Positions 31,538 to 40,668 are shown, counted from the first letter of the stretch. The stretch: DNA of 42,884 bases from an uncultured Butyricicoccus sp. (GCA_904420185.1 CAJFUJ010000049.1:1-42884), one strand, 5' to 3'. Made by a program: numbers and translations. Notes: generated by a model not told the origin, from the letters alone.

Positions 31538-33082
31538 ATGGAAAACTTGATAATCAAGCTGATCATTGGTGTTGTCGGTTTGATTATTGGCGTAATCGCC
31601 GGCATTTTATACCGTAAAAATGTCGCGGAAAAAACCATCGGTAGCGCCGAACAGGAGGCTACCCGCATTATAAACGAGGCCATCAAGTCCGCCGAAACCA
31701 AAAAACGCGAGGCGATCTTGGAGGCCAAGGACGAAATCTTGAAATCCCGCACCGAAGCCGAACGGGAGATCAAGGAGCGCCGCAGCGAGGTGCAGAAAAC
31801 CGAGCACCGTCTCCACCAAAAGGAGGAGGCACTCGAGAAAAAGACCGACACCGTCGAACGCAAGAGCGAAGAGCTCAGCCGCAAACTCGCCCAGGCGCAG
31901 AAAACCCAGGAGGAGTCCGAGCAGATCCGCGCCGAGCAGATTGCCACGCTCGAGCGGCTGTCCGGCCTGACACGGGAGGAAGCGAAGGAGTACCTCGTTA
32001 GCTCGATTGAAAACGAGGCCAAGCACGATGCCGCGCTCAAGCTGCGCGAAATCAACCAAAGGGTGAAGGACGAAGCCGAAACAACCGCGCGCGAGCTGAT
32101 CACCACCGCCATCCAGCGCTATGCCGCCGACCAGGTGTCCGAGTCCACGGTGTCGGTTGTCCCGCTCCCAAATGACGAAATGAAGGGCCGCATCATCGGC
32201 CGCGAAGGCCGCAACATCCGCGCCCTGGAAAACCTTACTGGCGTCGATCTCATCATCGACGACACGCCCGAGGCGATTACGCTCTCTTCCTTTGACCCGG
32301 TCCGCCGCGAGGTCGCCCGTCTGAGCTTGGAAAAGCTGATCTTGGACGGCCGCATCCATCCGCCGCGCATCGCCGAAATGGTCCAAAAGGCCCAAAAAGA
32401 GGTCGATCAGGTCATCAAATCCGAGGGCGAACGGGCCACCTTCGAAACCGGTATCCACGGCGTGCATCCCGAGCTGGTCCGCCTGCTCGGCCGCCTGCAC
32501 TACCGCACGAGCTATGGCCAGAATGTGCTGCTGCACTCCATCGAGGTCGCGCACATCGCCGGTATGCTCGCCTCTGAGCTCGGAATCGATCCCACCATCG
32601 CCCGCCGCGCCGGCCTGCTGCACGACATCGGCAAAGCGGTCGATCACGAGGTCGAAGGGTCGCACGTCACCATTGGCGTCGATCTGGCCAAGCGTTACAA
32701 GGAATCCCAGCCAGTCATTCACGCCATCGCCGCCCACCACGGCGACGTGGAGCCGACCACCGTCGAGGCCTGCTTGGTGCAGGCGGCCGACGCCATCTCG
32801 GCTGCGCGTCCGGGCGCCCGGCGTGAAAATCTGGAAAACTATATCAAGCGTCTGGAGAAGCTGGAGGAAATCGCAAACACCACGCCAGGTGTGGAGCGCT
32901 CCTACGCCATCCAGGCCGGCCGTGAACTGTGCATCATCGTCAAGCCCGAAGAGGTTTCCGATGACAACATGGTCTTGCTCGCCCGCGATATCGCAAAGCA
33001 TATCGAAGATGAGCTCGACTATCCCGGTCAGATTAAGATCAACATGGTGCGCGAAACCCGCGCCATCGACTACGCAAAGTAA
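31538..33082 (+). CDS. rny: Ribonuclease Y
   Basis: Membrane-anchored endoribonuclease that starts mRNA decay in Firmicutes; 514 residues, normal length. A single anchor helix (4-24), a long coiled coil (about 30-190, Glu/Lys/Arg-rich), a KH domain with [15 protein letters not shown] near residue 220, and an HD domain with LLHDIGKA (H362, D363) near residue 360. ATG at 31538 is certain from homology, yet the SD AGGAGGTG (31516-31523) is 14 bases away. It is followed by a strong terminator. Confidence 0.96.
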   Translation: MENLIIKLIIGVVGLIIGVIAGILYRKNVAEKTIGSAEQEATRIINEAIKSAETKKREAILEAKDEILKSRTEAEREIKERRSEVQKTEHRLHQKEEALEKKTDTVERKSEELSRKLAQAQKTQEESEQIRAEQIATLERLSGLTREEAKEYLVSSIENEAKHDAALKLREINQRVKDEAETTARELITTAIQRYAADQVSESTVSVVPLPNDEMKGRIIGREGRNIRALENLTGVDLIIDDTPEAITLSSFDPVRREVARLSLEKLILDGRIHPPRIAEMVQKAQKEVDQVIKSEGERATFETGIHGVHPELVRLLGRLHYRTSYGQNVLLHSIEVAHIAGMLASELGIDPTIARRAGLLHDIGKAVDHEVEGSHVTIGVDLAKRYKESQPVIHAIAAHHGDVEPTTVEACLVQAADAISAARPGARRENLENYIKRLEKLEEIANTTPGVERSYAIQAGRELCIIVKPEEVSDDNMVLLARDIAKHIEDELDYPGQIKINMVRETRAIDYAK

Positions 33083-33097
33083 AACGACAACACCACT

Positions 33098-33128
33098 ACG
33101 GGCAGGACTGCGGTCTTGCCCGTTTTTT
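33098..33128 (+). terminator. Terminator of rny
   Basis: ACGGGCA (33098-33104) pairs with TGCCCGT (33117-33123), extended by GAC/GTC, followed by TTTTTT. Confidence 0.9.
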
Positions 33129-33134
33129 AGCGAA

Positions 33135-33168
33135 AAGCCCGGGGCGTCTCCAAAAGCGTCCCGGGCTT
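33135..33168. repeat. Further hairpin after rny
   Basis: AAGCCCGGG/CCCGGGCTT stem (33135-33143, 33160-33168), 16-base loop, immediately after the terminator. Confidence 0.55.
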
Positions 33169-33188
33169 ACCACGTATATTTTATTTAG

Positions 33189-33321
33189 GCGGTTCGCGGG
33201 GCGAACCGCTGGTGTTTGAGAATGGTTCAAAATCCGCCTGGCGGATTTTGAAAGGGGGTTCCGCTGCCTGCGGGCAGCGGCCAGCCTGCGCGGCTGGACC
33301 GCGCTGGGGACTAGTCCCCAG
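33189..33321. repeat. Cluster of five adjacent hairpins
   Basis: Five short-loop hairpins in 133 bases: GCGGTTCGC/GCGAACCGC (33189-33209); CAAAATCCGC/GCGGATTTTG (33228-33250); CCGCTGCC/GGCAGCGG (33261-33280); CCAGCC/GGCTGG (33281-33297); and the perfect palindrome CTGGGGACTAGTCCCCAG (33304-33321). It lies between the convergent rny and DUF4340 genes and looks like a structured repeat element. Confidence 0.7.
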
Positions 33322-33349
33322 GCCCCTATTTAGCCGGGCGTTGCTGCGC

Positions 33350-34759
33350 TCAGATGACGATAGCGTGCACGGCTTCGATTAGGTCCACCACCGACGAGCG
33401 GGGCACCAACGCGGTCGGTGTATCGTCCACGACCGCCAGGCATTGTTCGCCGTCATAGCGGTACAGGGCTATGGTCACCTGCGGGAAGTTCTCGTTGTCC
33501 AGGTGCAGGGTCAGGCCGATTTCCTGGACCAGGGTGGGTGCTTCGTCGGTGAAGCTGGCCGCGGTCAGGCCGGTCAGGCTGTCGGCCAAATCGGTGCTGT
33601 CGATTTCCTCGCCCTCGAAATAGAAGGTCCGGTCGTTGCCCGAGCCCTGGGTGGTGAGCGAATAGGCTTCATCCTCGAGCGAGATGTCGATTTGGGTGAT
33701 GTCGGCAAACTCGCCGCTGAAGATCTGGTGGTGCCGCAGGTCGTCATACGATGCATCCAGCAGGGTTTGATAGCTGTCGCCGGTGATCTGGTAGACGATC
33801 TGCGATTCGCCCACTCGGGCGTAGGCGGTGATGGTGGAGGGGTCTTCCTCCTCGCCGTCGGCTGAGGCTTCGGCCTGTTCGGATGGATCGCGGCTGATGT
33901 GCAGCACGCATTCCGAATCGGCTTGCGCATCGCCGTCGTCGGTGTAGCGTACTGTGAGGGTCAGGTCCGGGTCGTCTAGGCCGTAGGACTGCAGTTCTTC
34001 GTCGGTGGCGTTGTAGGTCACATAGTCGCTGAGCGTCAGGTTGCTGACTGCTCCCAAATAATCCTCGACCAGGGTGGTATCCAGCGGCAGGGTCTGGCCG
34101 TCCTGTTCGGTGAAATAGACGTCCTCGCTGCAATAGGTGTGCGGGCTGTCCTCCTCGTAGAAGATTTCGTAGTTTTGCGCGCCCGAGAAGGCGATGGTTT
34201 CGACTTCTAGGAAAGCCGGGAGGGTGTCGTTTGCGATGAGGTCGCTGAGCCCGGCGGCGTAGGTTTCAGCCGGGTCGCTGGCCGCCAGGTAGACGTTGCC
34301 GTCGCCAATGGACAGGTAGCGTTGGGAATCCATGGCGCTGTAATCGCCCAGCGAAATGTCATAGGTTTGGTCGGCGGTCTGCACGGTGATGGTGCACATC
34401 GGGTCGTCCAGCCCGTACAGGCTGACGTCCTCGGCGTTTTCGATGACAAAGGTCGCGCCCAGGTCCTCGAAGGGTTCGAGCAGGGTGTTCAGTTTGGCGT
34501 CATCCACCGGGAAGGCTTCGTCCTCGTCGTACAGCCAGGTGTCGTCGTCCTTGTGGAAAGCGAATGATTGCCCTTCGTATTCCCAGGAGAGCGACTCGAC
34601 CGCGTCGCTGTCGATGGACAGGATGGTCGCGCCGCTGGTTTGGATGTCTTCCCGCTGCTGTTCGTATTGCAGCGCGAGCAGGGCCGCGATGCACGCCACC
34701 AGCAGCACGCCCAGCAAAATCAGCAGCCGGGTGGAGCGTTTGAGATTAGCCAGCTTCAT
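33350..34759 (-). CDS. DUF4340 domain protein of a Gld-like ABC operon
   Basis: Protein of 469 residues with one N-terminal membrane helix (LLILLGVLLVACIAALLAL) and a large extracytoplasmic region that is strongly acidic. It contains repeated DUF4340 blocks, such as AFHKDDDTWLYDEDEAFPVDDAKL and the recurring pattern YGLDDP (also SYGLDDPDL). Function is unknown; DUF4340 proteins are regularly encoded beside GldG-like proteins. ATG at 34759 overlaps the GldG-like gene end by 14 bases. It is the last gene of the operon, ahead of the hairpin cluster. Confidence 0.88.
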   Translation of the reverse strand: MKLANLKRSTRLLILLGVLLVACIAALLALQYEQQREDIQTSGATILSIDSDAVESLSWEYEGQSFAFHKDDDTWLYDEDEAFPVDDAKLNTLLEPFEDLGATFVIENAEDVSLYGLDDPMCTITVQTADQTYDISLGDYSAMDSQRYLSIGDGNVYLAASDPAETYAAGLSDLIANDTLPAFLEVETIAFSGAQNYEIFYEEDSPHTYCSEDVYFTEQDGQTLPLDTTLVEDYLGAVSNLTLSDYVTYNATDEELQSYGLDDPDLTLTVRYTDDGDAQADSECVLHISRDPSEQAEASADGEEEDPSTITAYARVGESQIVYQITGDSYQTLLDASYDDLRHHQIFSGEFADITQIDISLEDEAYSLTTQGSGNDRTFYFEGEEIDSTDLADSLTGLTAASFTDEAPTLVQEIGLTLHLDNENFPQVTIALYRYDGEQCLAVVDDTPTALVPRSSVVDLIEAVHAIVI

Positions 34760-36185
34760 GTTGCGCCCTCCTTCTCCGCACGATGCAGTAGATGCCCACG
34801 CCCAGGTAGGCCAGCGGGCATACGCCGATCATCAGCACCTTGAGCAGCGACGCCGTCGAATCGCTGATGGTCAGGTAGTTGTAGTTGAGTGATTTGCTGC
34901 GGATGGCCATGGCTTCGCTCTCGCCGATCAGGTCGGACAGGGCATTGATGGCCAGATCGTTGTTGGCGCCCGACGACCAGGCGTTGTATGCGTCGTCCAA
35001 AAAGCTGGAGGAGGAAAACCAGACGATCTGTCCGCCGCTGCCGCATTCGATGGATACCGCCACCGAGAAGGGGCCGTCGGTGTCGCCGTCCTCTTTTTCG
35101 TAGGTGGTCAGCGCGTAGCCGGCCGCCTTGCTGAAGGCGGCGCTCGAGGTGGTGAGCAGCTCGGTCACCCCTTGGGCGTCCTCGTCCACGGTCAGGCCCT
35201 GGGCGGTCGGGACCAGGGGATAGTAGCGTTCTTCGATCAGCGAATCGGTCAGGTCGCTGCTGTTGACCTCGGGCATGAGCACATAGGGCTGGAAGGCGTA
35301 ATAGCTGCGGTCGCCCTCGACGACGATGCCGTCATAGGTCTGCACGCCGTAGTCGGCCAGCAGGCTGTATAGGTTCACCAGGGTGCCCTCCTCGGTCGGT
35401 CCGGCCATGACCAGCAGCTTGCCGCCGCCCTCGGCGTAGTCGGCCAGCATCTGTTTTTCTTCGGCGGAAATGTCCGACGAGGGGCCGTAGATCATGATGC
35501 AGTCGGCCTCAGCCGGGATTTCGTCGATGTTGAGCAGCGAAAGGGTGTTGACCACGATGTTTTCCTTTTCCACCTGGTCGCTGAAGGTCTGGGGCAGCTC
35601 CTGTTCGCCGTGGCCCTCGAGCAGATACAGCTGGGGCAGCTCGTCGGTGACCACATAGTCGATGGCCGAGGTGATGGCGCCCTCGCCGTCAAAAGAGGTC
35701 GAGTAGGTGTAGGAATAGGGGTCGGTCTGTTGCAGATAGATGTCGTCGTAGCCGATATAACGGTACCGGTCGCCGCACTCGACGACCAGGCTGTTGTTTT
35801 GCACGGTTTCGCTGGTGTACTGTTCGGCGAACGTGGGGTAGACGTCCGGGTTGCGCTTGACCACCTCGATGTGGTCGGACAGGCTCTCGTATTGGCTCAG
35901 CAGATTGTCGAGCACGTCGTCCTCTGCGCCCGACTGTACAATCCAGTAGATGGTTATATCGTCCTCCAGGCCGTTGACGACCACCTTGGTGTTGCTGGTG
36001 ATCGAGTACAGCTTGGAAGCGCTGATGTCGTATTGGGTCATGCTGGCGGGCAGCGCCGAGACCAGCACGTTGAGCACGAACAGGATGGCCAGCACCACCG
36101 CCGTGAGCGCCAGCGCATAGGAGCCGCCCTTGAGGGCGATGCGGTTTGTGTCCAAGTGCCCGGCCAAGCGATGAAAGCGTTTCAT
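34746..36185 (-). CDS. GldG-family ABC-associated membrane protein
   Basis: Protein of 479 residues, ABC-type uncharacterised transport family (GldG, ABC_transp_aux). One helix near the start (LALTAVVLAILFVLNVLVSA) and one at the end (VLMIGVCPLAYLGVGIYCIV) frame a long outside domain with the family core YDISASKLYSIT, LEGHGEQELP and KLLVMAGPTEEG. In Bacteroidota the relatives support gliding; in Clostridia the role is unknown. ATG at 36185 overlaps the permease stop by one base. Confidence 0.9.
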   Translation of the reverse strand: MKRFHRLAGHLDTNRIALKGGSYALALTAVVLAILFVLNVLVSALPASMTQYDISASKLYSITSNTKVVVNGLEDDITIYWIVQSGAEDDVLDNLLSQYESLSDHIEVVKRNPDVYPTFAEQYTSETVQNNSLVVECGDRYRYIGYDDIYLQQTDPYSYTYSTSFDGEGAITSAIDYVVTDELPQLYLLEGHGEQELPQTFSDQVEKENIVVNTLSLLNIDEIPAEADCIMIYGPSSDISAEEKQMLADYAEGGGKLLVMAGPTEEGTLVNLYSLLADYGVQTYDGIVVEGDRSYYAFQPYVLMPEVNSSDLTDSLIEERYYPLVPTAQGLTVDEDAQGVTELLTTSSAAFSKAAGYALTTYEKEDGDTDGPFSVAVSIECGSGGQIVWFSSSSFLDDAYNAWSSGANNDLAINALSDLIGESEAMAIRSKSLNYNYLTISDSTASLLKVLMIGVCPLAYLGVGIYCIVRRRRAQHEAG

Positions 36186-37048
36186 CAGTTGTACCTCCTT
36201 TTTTCGAGCGACTGCACCGACAGGAACAGGAAAAATGCGATGACGCTCAGGTAATAGAAGATGGCCGTCAGGTCGAACATGCCGTTGACGAATGCCGTGA
36301 ACCGCTCGAACAGCGACAGTTGGCGCATGATGTTGGGCAGCAGCCCCTCAAAGCGCGACGGGCTGAGGAAACACACCAGGCCGGTCGGCACGATCAGCAC
36401 GATGCCCACCGCATAGGCGACCGCCGGGCTGCGGGTCAGGTAGCGCACAATCAGGCTCACCGCCAAAATGAGCACCAGCAGCGCCACCACTGCGCCGAGC
36501 GTGGTCGACGACACATATTCGGACAGGCTGACGCTGTAATAGTTGAACAGGATCACCGCAATGCCGATGCCGGCGGCCAGGCCCTGGTTTTCGGTCAGCG
36601 AGGAGATGAATACCCCGACCGCCAGCAGCGCTGCGCCCATCAGGAAAATGGCGAACAGCGAGCCATAGGAAGTTGGCAGATACATCTCGCCGAACTGGGA
36701 AAACAGCAGCGGATACAGCGAAATGATGCACAGCGGGATGAGATACACGACCAAAAGCGCCAGGTATTTGCCGAGGATGACCTGGGTGGTTGTGATGGGC
36801 AGTGAGTAGAGCAGCTGGTCGGTCTTTTGCCGCCGCTCCTCGGCGATCACGCGCATGGTCAAAACCGGCACAATCACCACGAATACAATGCTGCCAAAGC
36901 TGAGCACATATTCGAAATTGCTCACAGCTGCCTGCAAATTGTAGAGCATCGAGCCAATGCCCACAATGGCCAGCAAAAACGCGCCGAATACATAGGCGGC
37001 AAATGAATGGAAGTATCCGCGCAGCTCATGTTTGAATACAGCAGTCAT
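36185..37048 (-). CDS. ABC-2 type permease (GldF-like)
   Basis: Membrane permease of 287 residues with six hydrophobic segments. It starts FKHELRGYFHSFAAYVFGAFL, the usual cytoplasmic lead into helix 1, and contains RVIAEERRQKTDQLLYSLPIT, the conserved coupling region of the ABC-2/GldF family. With the preceding ATPase it would form the exporter or mechanotransmitter core; substrate unknown. ATG at 37048 overlaps the ATPase stop by 4 bases. Confidence 0.9.
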   Translation of the reverse strand: MTAVFKHELRGYFHSFAAYVFGAFLLAIVGIGSMLYNLQAAVSNFEYVLSFGSIVFVVIVPVLTMRVIAEERRQKTDQLLYSLPITTTQVILGKYLALLVVYLIPLCIISLYPLLFSQFGEMYLPTSYGSLFAIFLMGAALLAVGVFISSLTENQGLAAGIGIAVILFNYYSVSLSEYVSSTTLGAVVALLVLILAVSLIVRYLTRSPAVAYAVGIVLIVPTGLVCFLSPSRFEGLLPNIMRQLSLFERFTAFVNGMFDLTAIFYYLSVIAFFLFLSVQSLEKRRYN

Positions 37049-38184
37049 GGGCGGTTTTCCTCGCTTTCCTGGGAAGGGGGGGCCGGTGCATCGTCCGGCG
37101 CGGCCGGGGGCGCATCATCCAGCTCGGAGGGCAGGTCCACTTGGAGCGCAGGGGGATCGTCCGGTTTGCCGTCCGGCGCGGCCGGATCGCTGCCCGGCGC
37201 GGCCGAATTGCCACCCGGCGCGGCCGAATTGCCACCCGGCGCGGCCGGGTCGCCGTGTTCGGTCAGCTCCAGGAAGATGTCCTCCAAGCTGGCTTTTTTG
37301 AGCGTGATTTCGAGCAGCGGCCGGTTCTTCCGGGCAAAGGCGAAGAACAGCTTGCGCGACACCGTGTAAATATCCGCGCCGCCGGTCTTGACCTGGGCGG
37401 CGGTGAAGTCCTGCTTGGGCGAGAGGGTGTATTCGGCGACATCCCCCACCCCGGCGAGGATGGAAGCGACCTCTTTTTCGGGCGCGTCGGCGGTGAAGTG
37501 GATTTCGCTGGTGGACAGCAGGCTTTGCTCCAGCTTGTCGGGCGCGTCAAAGGCGATCAGCTTGCCGTGGTTGATGATGAGGATTTTTTCGCAGATGGCC
37601 TGCACCTCGGGTAAGATGTGCGAACTCAAGATGACCGTGTGCGACTGGCCCAGCTGGCTGATGAGCGCGCGGATTTCGATGATCTGGATGGGGTCCAGCC
37701 CTACGGTCGGTTCGTCCAGGATGATGACCTTGGGGTTGCCCAGCAGCGCCTGCGCGATGCCCACCCGCTGCTTGTAGCCCTTGCTCAGCGCGGCGATGCG
37801 GCGGTCCCGCACCGGCTGGATCTTGACCTTGTCGATGACCTCCTCGATCTGCTGGGCCAGCGCCTGGCCCCGGAGCCCCTTGGCTTCGCCCACAAAACGC
37901 AGGTATTCGACCGGCGTTTCGTTCATGTAAAGGGGCGGCTGTTCGGGCAGATAGCCGATCAGCCGCTTGGCTTCGTTGGGATGCTCGAACAGGTCGTAGC
38001 CACCCACGGTGACGTGGCCGCCGGTCGCAGACAGGCAGCCGGTCATGATGTTCATGGTGGTCGTCTTACCGGCGCCGTTGGGCCCCAAAAACCCGTAGAC
38101 ATGGCCTTCGCCGATTTCGAACGAAAGGTCATCGACAGCCAAAACGCTGCCGTAATATTTGGTTAGGTGCTCGACTTTGATCAC
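37045..38184 (-). CDS. ABC transporter ATPase (GldA-like) with repeat-built C-terminal tail
   Basis: ATPase of 379 residues. Walker A GPNGAGKTT (34-42), signature LSKGYKQRVGIAQ, Walker B VIILDEPTVGLDP, H-loop SSHIL. A regulatory domain (about 215-310) follows. The last 70 residues or so are a Pro/Ala/Gly/Asp tail (AAPGGNS repeats, then PPSQESEENRP) encoded by 21-base tandem repeats. The start is GTG at 38184, with AAAGGAGG eight bases before it; longer starts lack an SD. First gene of a four-gene operon. Confidence 0.92.
   Translation of the reverse strand: MIKVEHLTKYYGSVLAVDDLSFEIGEGHVYGFLGPNGAGKTTTMNIMTGCLSATGGHVTVGGYDLFEHPNEAKRLIGYLPEQPPLYMNETPVEYLRFVGEAKGLRGQALAQQIEEVIDKVKIQPVRDRRIAALSKGYKQRVGIAQALLGNPKVIILDEPTVGLDPIQIIEIRALISQLGQSHTVILSSHILPEVQAICEKILIINHGKLIAFDAPDKLEQSLLSTSEIHFTADAPEKEVASILAGVGDVAEYTLSPKQDFTAAQVKTGGADIYTVSRKLFFAFARKNRPLLEITLKKASLEDIFLELTEHGDPAAPGGNSAAPGGNSAAPGSDPAAPDGKPDDPPALQVDLPSELDDAPPAAPDDAPAPPSQESEENRP
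37180..37242. repeat. Tandem 21-base repeats inside the ABC ATPase gene
   Basis: Three successive units of 21 bases start GGCCG and end CCCGGCGC (37180-37200, 37201-37221, 37222-37242); the last two are identical, and partial units flank them. They encode repeated AAPGGNS-type heptads in the protein tail. Confidence 0.9.
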
Positions 38185-38411
38185 GAGCGCGACCTCCTTT
38201 TGATCGTTTTCCGCCACCCAAAGCAAGCGGCGTGCAGGCCAGATCGGCGCGCATACGCCGCCCGTGGTGCGGATGTATGGTCAGAGTACCACGCGAACCT
38301 AAAAGGAAGCCTAAAGCCCCGAGGGCAAAGGGCTGGGAAGCCCTGGGTAAAACGCACAAAAAAACGGCTGCTGGGAGAAAAAGATTCTCAAAGCAGCCGT
38401 GGAGAAATCGA
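38185..38411. other. Gap upstream of the Gld-like operon
   Basis: Holds the terminator of the downstream YhaN-like gene and, on the minus strand, TGGTACTCT at 38283-38291, a weak candidate extended -10 for the ABC operon without a good -35. I see nothing else. Confidence 0.4.
38357..38400 (-). terminator. Terminator of the YhaN-like gene
   Basis: On the minus strand ACGGCTGCT (38392-38400) pairs with AGCAGCCGT (38364-38372), followed by TTTTTTTG. Confidence 0.9.
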
Positions 38412-40466
38412 TTATTTTTGCAGCCGTCCGGTCTGACGGCAGGTGAACAGGATGATTTGCCGTTCGCTGGAAAGGGTTTGGAGCAGGTGCAGGCCGCGCT
38501 CCATGCGTTTGTTGTCCCAGGTGAGGAAGGGGTCGTCCAAGATAAGCGGGATGCTTTCCCGCCCGCTGAGCACCTGGCACACGGCCAGGCGCAGGGCGAA
38601 ATACAGCTGGTCACGGGTGCCCGAGGACAGGCGCAGAGCGTCCAGCAGCGCGCCGTCCGCCCCGGCGGTGCGCGCGCGCAAGGAGGAATCCAGCTTGATT
38701 TCCTTGTAGTGGTCGCTGGTCAGATAGGCCAGGTACTGCTGGGCCAACGCGGTGATCTGGGGGGATACGCGCGCGCTGAGCGCGGCGTTTTCGGCCTTGA
38801 TGGTGTCCTCGGCCATCTTGAGGGCGTCGAGCTGGGTCTGCACCCGCTGCAAGGCGGCCTGGGTGCTGGCGCGGGCGGCCCGCCAGGCATCCGAGCTGCC
38901 CAGGACCTGCACCTGGCCTTGCAGGCGGGACAGGGCCTGCTGGGCGGCTTCGGCCTCGTGGCGGGCCTTGGCAGCGCGGTCGCGCGCGGCGTCAACCTCG
39001 GCTTTGTGCTGTTCGTCCACCTGGGTGGAGGCCTGGGTGCGCTTGAGCTGGACCAGGATGTCTTGCAGCTTGCTCTGCTCGCGGCGTAGCGCCTGCCAAT
39101 CGTCGCGGGCGGCGCGGATCCATTCGCCGGCCTGCTCGATGGTTTTGACCTGGGGCCAGAGCTTTTGGGCAGCGCGCAGGGCGGTGTCGTATTCCTCTTG
39201 CAGGACCGAGGCGGCCATGTGCTGGTCGTCCACGGTTTGGTCGTGCTCCATGGTGATTTTCTGTTTGGAGACGTCGTAGTCCTCGTCCACATCCTCCAGC
39301 CGGGGGACGCTGCCGATAAAGGACAGCAGCAGCGACAAAGCGGCCAATACCGACAGGACATAGGGCATGAAGGGGGTGAGGGGGCCCCAGTTGATGTTGG
39401 CCAGCACGGTTGCCGCGGCCGCGGCCGCCAGGCAAAGCGCCAAAATCAGCGCGGGCCAGCGGATGCGCGGGCGGGTGACCCGGTTGCGCTTGACCTCTTC
39501 GGCGCTTTTGCGCTCATCGACCTCGCGCAGGGCCTTTTTCTGGTTGGAATCGACCAGCGGCATGCCCCGGCGCTTTTCGCGTTCCAGCCGCACCGCGCCT
39601 TCAAAGCCGTACAGTGCTTCTTCGGCCTCGCGCAGCAGCGCTTCGTCGGGCAGGCCGTCCATCAGGTTGCGGATGCGTTTTTCGCTGTCCTTGCGCAAGA
39701 TTTGCAGGCGGCTTTCCTCGCCGACCATGCGCCCGGCGTAGGCCAGGTAGACTTTTTCGTAGGCCTGGCGCTCGCGCTCGGCCACCGATTGGGCCAGCTC
39801 GGCCTGTTTTTGTTGGTCTTGGATCTCCTCTTCCAGCTGTTGGATTTCGGCCAGGCGCTTTTCGGCGGCCTGGAGGTCGGCCTCCAGGCGGGGCTGTTCG
39901 CCGTGGCCGTTGCCCGAGTTGAGGTCCAGCCGCCAGCGCGCCAGGGTTTTGAGCGCCGCGCCGCAGCGGGCGTTGGTGTCGCCCGACTGGGCCATGCTCA
40001 AAATCAGTTCGTTCAGTTCGCTCGACGGGCGGGTCATGTCCAGCCCATCGATCATGGCGCTGGACAGGAAAGCGTCCTCGCCCATGCCCAGCAGCACCTG
40101 GCCGCAGTTGCGGGCGGTCAGCAGCGTGCACAGCTCGCCGGTGTCCTCGTAGTAGGCTTCAAAGCCCTGCATGAGCCCGGCGCGGTTGCTCTCGCGCACA
40201 ATGGTGACCGGCCGCCCGGTGAACTCCACGGTCATGCGGCCGCTCATGGCCTTGCCGTCCTGCGGGTAGTATTTGGTTTTGTCCGAGAGCATGTTGGCCG
40301 TATCCCGCCGGGCGGTGTTCAGCCCGTAGAGCATGACGCGGATGAAGGCACATAGGGTGGTCTTACCCCAGCCGTTGGGCAGCACCCGGCAGCACAGCCG
40401 GTCGGTAAAGTCGATTTTCTGCCCGTTGAGATTGCCGAAATGTCCTTGTATTGATAAAATCTTCAT
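38412..40466 (-). CDS. Membrane-inserted YhaN/Rad50-like AAA ATPase
   Basis: Protein of 684 residues of the SMC/Rad50-like family. The N-terminal head has an altered Walker A, LPNGWGKTTL, and a C-terminal head with signature LSSGTRDQLYFALRLAV and Walker B IPLILDDPFLTWD. In between is a long coiled coil (EADLQAAEKRLAEIQQL..., QVDEQHKAEVDAARDRAAKA), broken by two hydrophobic helices (WPALILALCLAAAAAATVLA and VLSVLAALSLLLSFIG). YhaN normally works with a YhaO/SbcD-like nuclease; none is adjacent. ATG at 40466 follows GGAGCAGAACAATCT, a long spacing. Function unknown; DNA-related or membrane scaffold roles are possible. Confidence 0.85.
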   Translation of the reverse strand: MKILSIQGHFGNLNGQKIDFTDRLCCRVLPNGWGKTTLCAFIRVMLYGLNTARRDTANMLSDKTKYYPQDGKAMSGRMTVEFTGRPVTIVRESNRAGLMQGFEAYYEDTGELCTLLTARNCGQVLLGMGEDAFLSSAMIDGLDMTRPSSELNELILSMAQSGDTNARCGAALKTLARWRLDLNSGNGHGEQPRLEADLQAAEKRLAEIQQLEEEIQDQQKQAELAQSVAERERQAYEKVYLAYAGRMVGEESRLQILRKDSEKRIRNLMDGLPDEALLREAEEALYGFEGAVRLEREKRRGMPLVDSNQKKALREVDERKSAEEVKRNRVTRPRIRWPALILALCLAAAAAATVLANINWGPLTPFMPYVLSVLAALSLLLSFIGSVPRLEDVDEDYDVSKQKITMEHDQTVDDQHMAASVLQEEYDTALRAAQKLWPQVKTIEQAGEWIRAARDDWQALRREQSKLQDILVQLKRTQASTQVDEQHKAEVDAARDRAAKARHEAEAAQQALSRLQGQVQVLGSSDAWRAARASTQAALQRVQTQLDALKMAEDTIKAENAALSARVSPQITALAQQYLAYLTSDHYKEIKLDSSLRARTAGADGALLDALRLSSGTRDQLYFALRLAVCQVLSGRESIPLILDDPFLTWDNKRMERGLHLLQTLSSERQIILFTCRQTGRLQK

Positions 40467-40519
40467 AGATTGTTCTGCTCCAAACCCATTACTTTGCCGC
40501 GGATGAGGCGGCTACAATC

Positions 40520-40528
40520 AGTATAGCA
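40520..40528 (-). promoter_or_regulatory. Extended -10 for the YhaN-like gene
   Basis: On the minus strand TGC then TATACT; -35 is weak (CTGCAA at 17 bases). Confidence 0.5.
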
Positions 40529-40639
40529 TATTTCTTGCCAGTTTGCAGGTATTTTTTCATTCCTTTCGCCAAAATCTGCGCCCGGTCCGCGGCAAAGGCA
40601 ATGGGCAGAGAAAAAGTTTTTCGATTGCGCGATTTGCTG

Positions 40640-40668
40640 TTGATTTTTCCAAGCTAAATTGCTACAAT
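40640..40668 (+). promoter_or_regulatory. SigA-type promoter for the amino acid ABC transporter
   Basis: TTGATT (40640-40645), 17-base spacer, TACAAT (40663-40668) with TGC before the -10. Confidence 0.75.
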
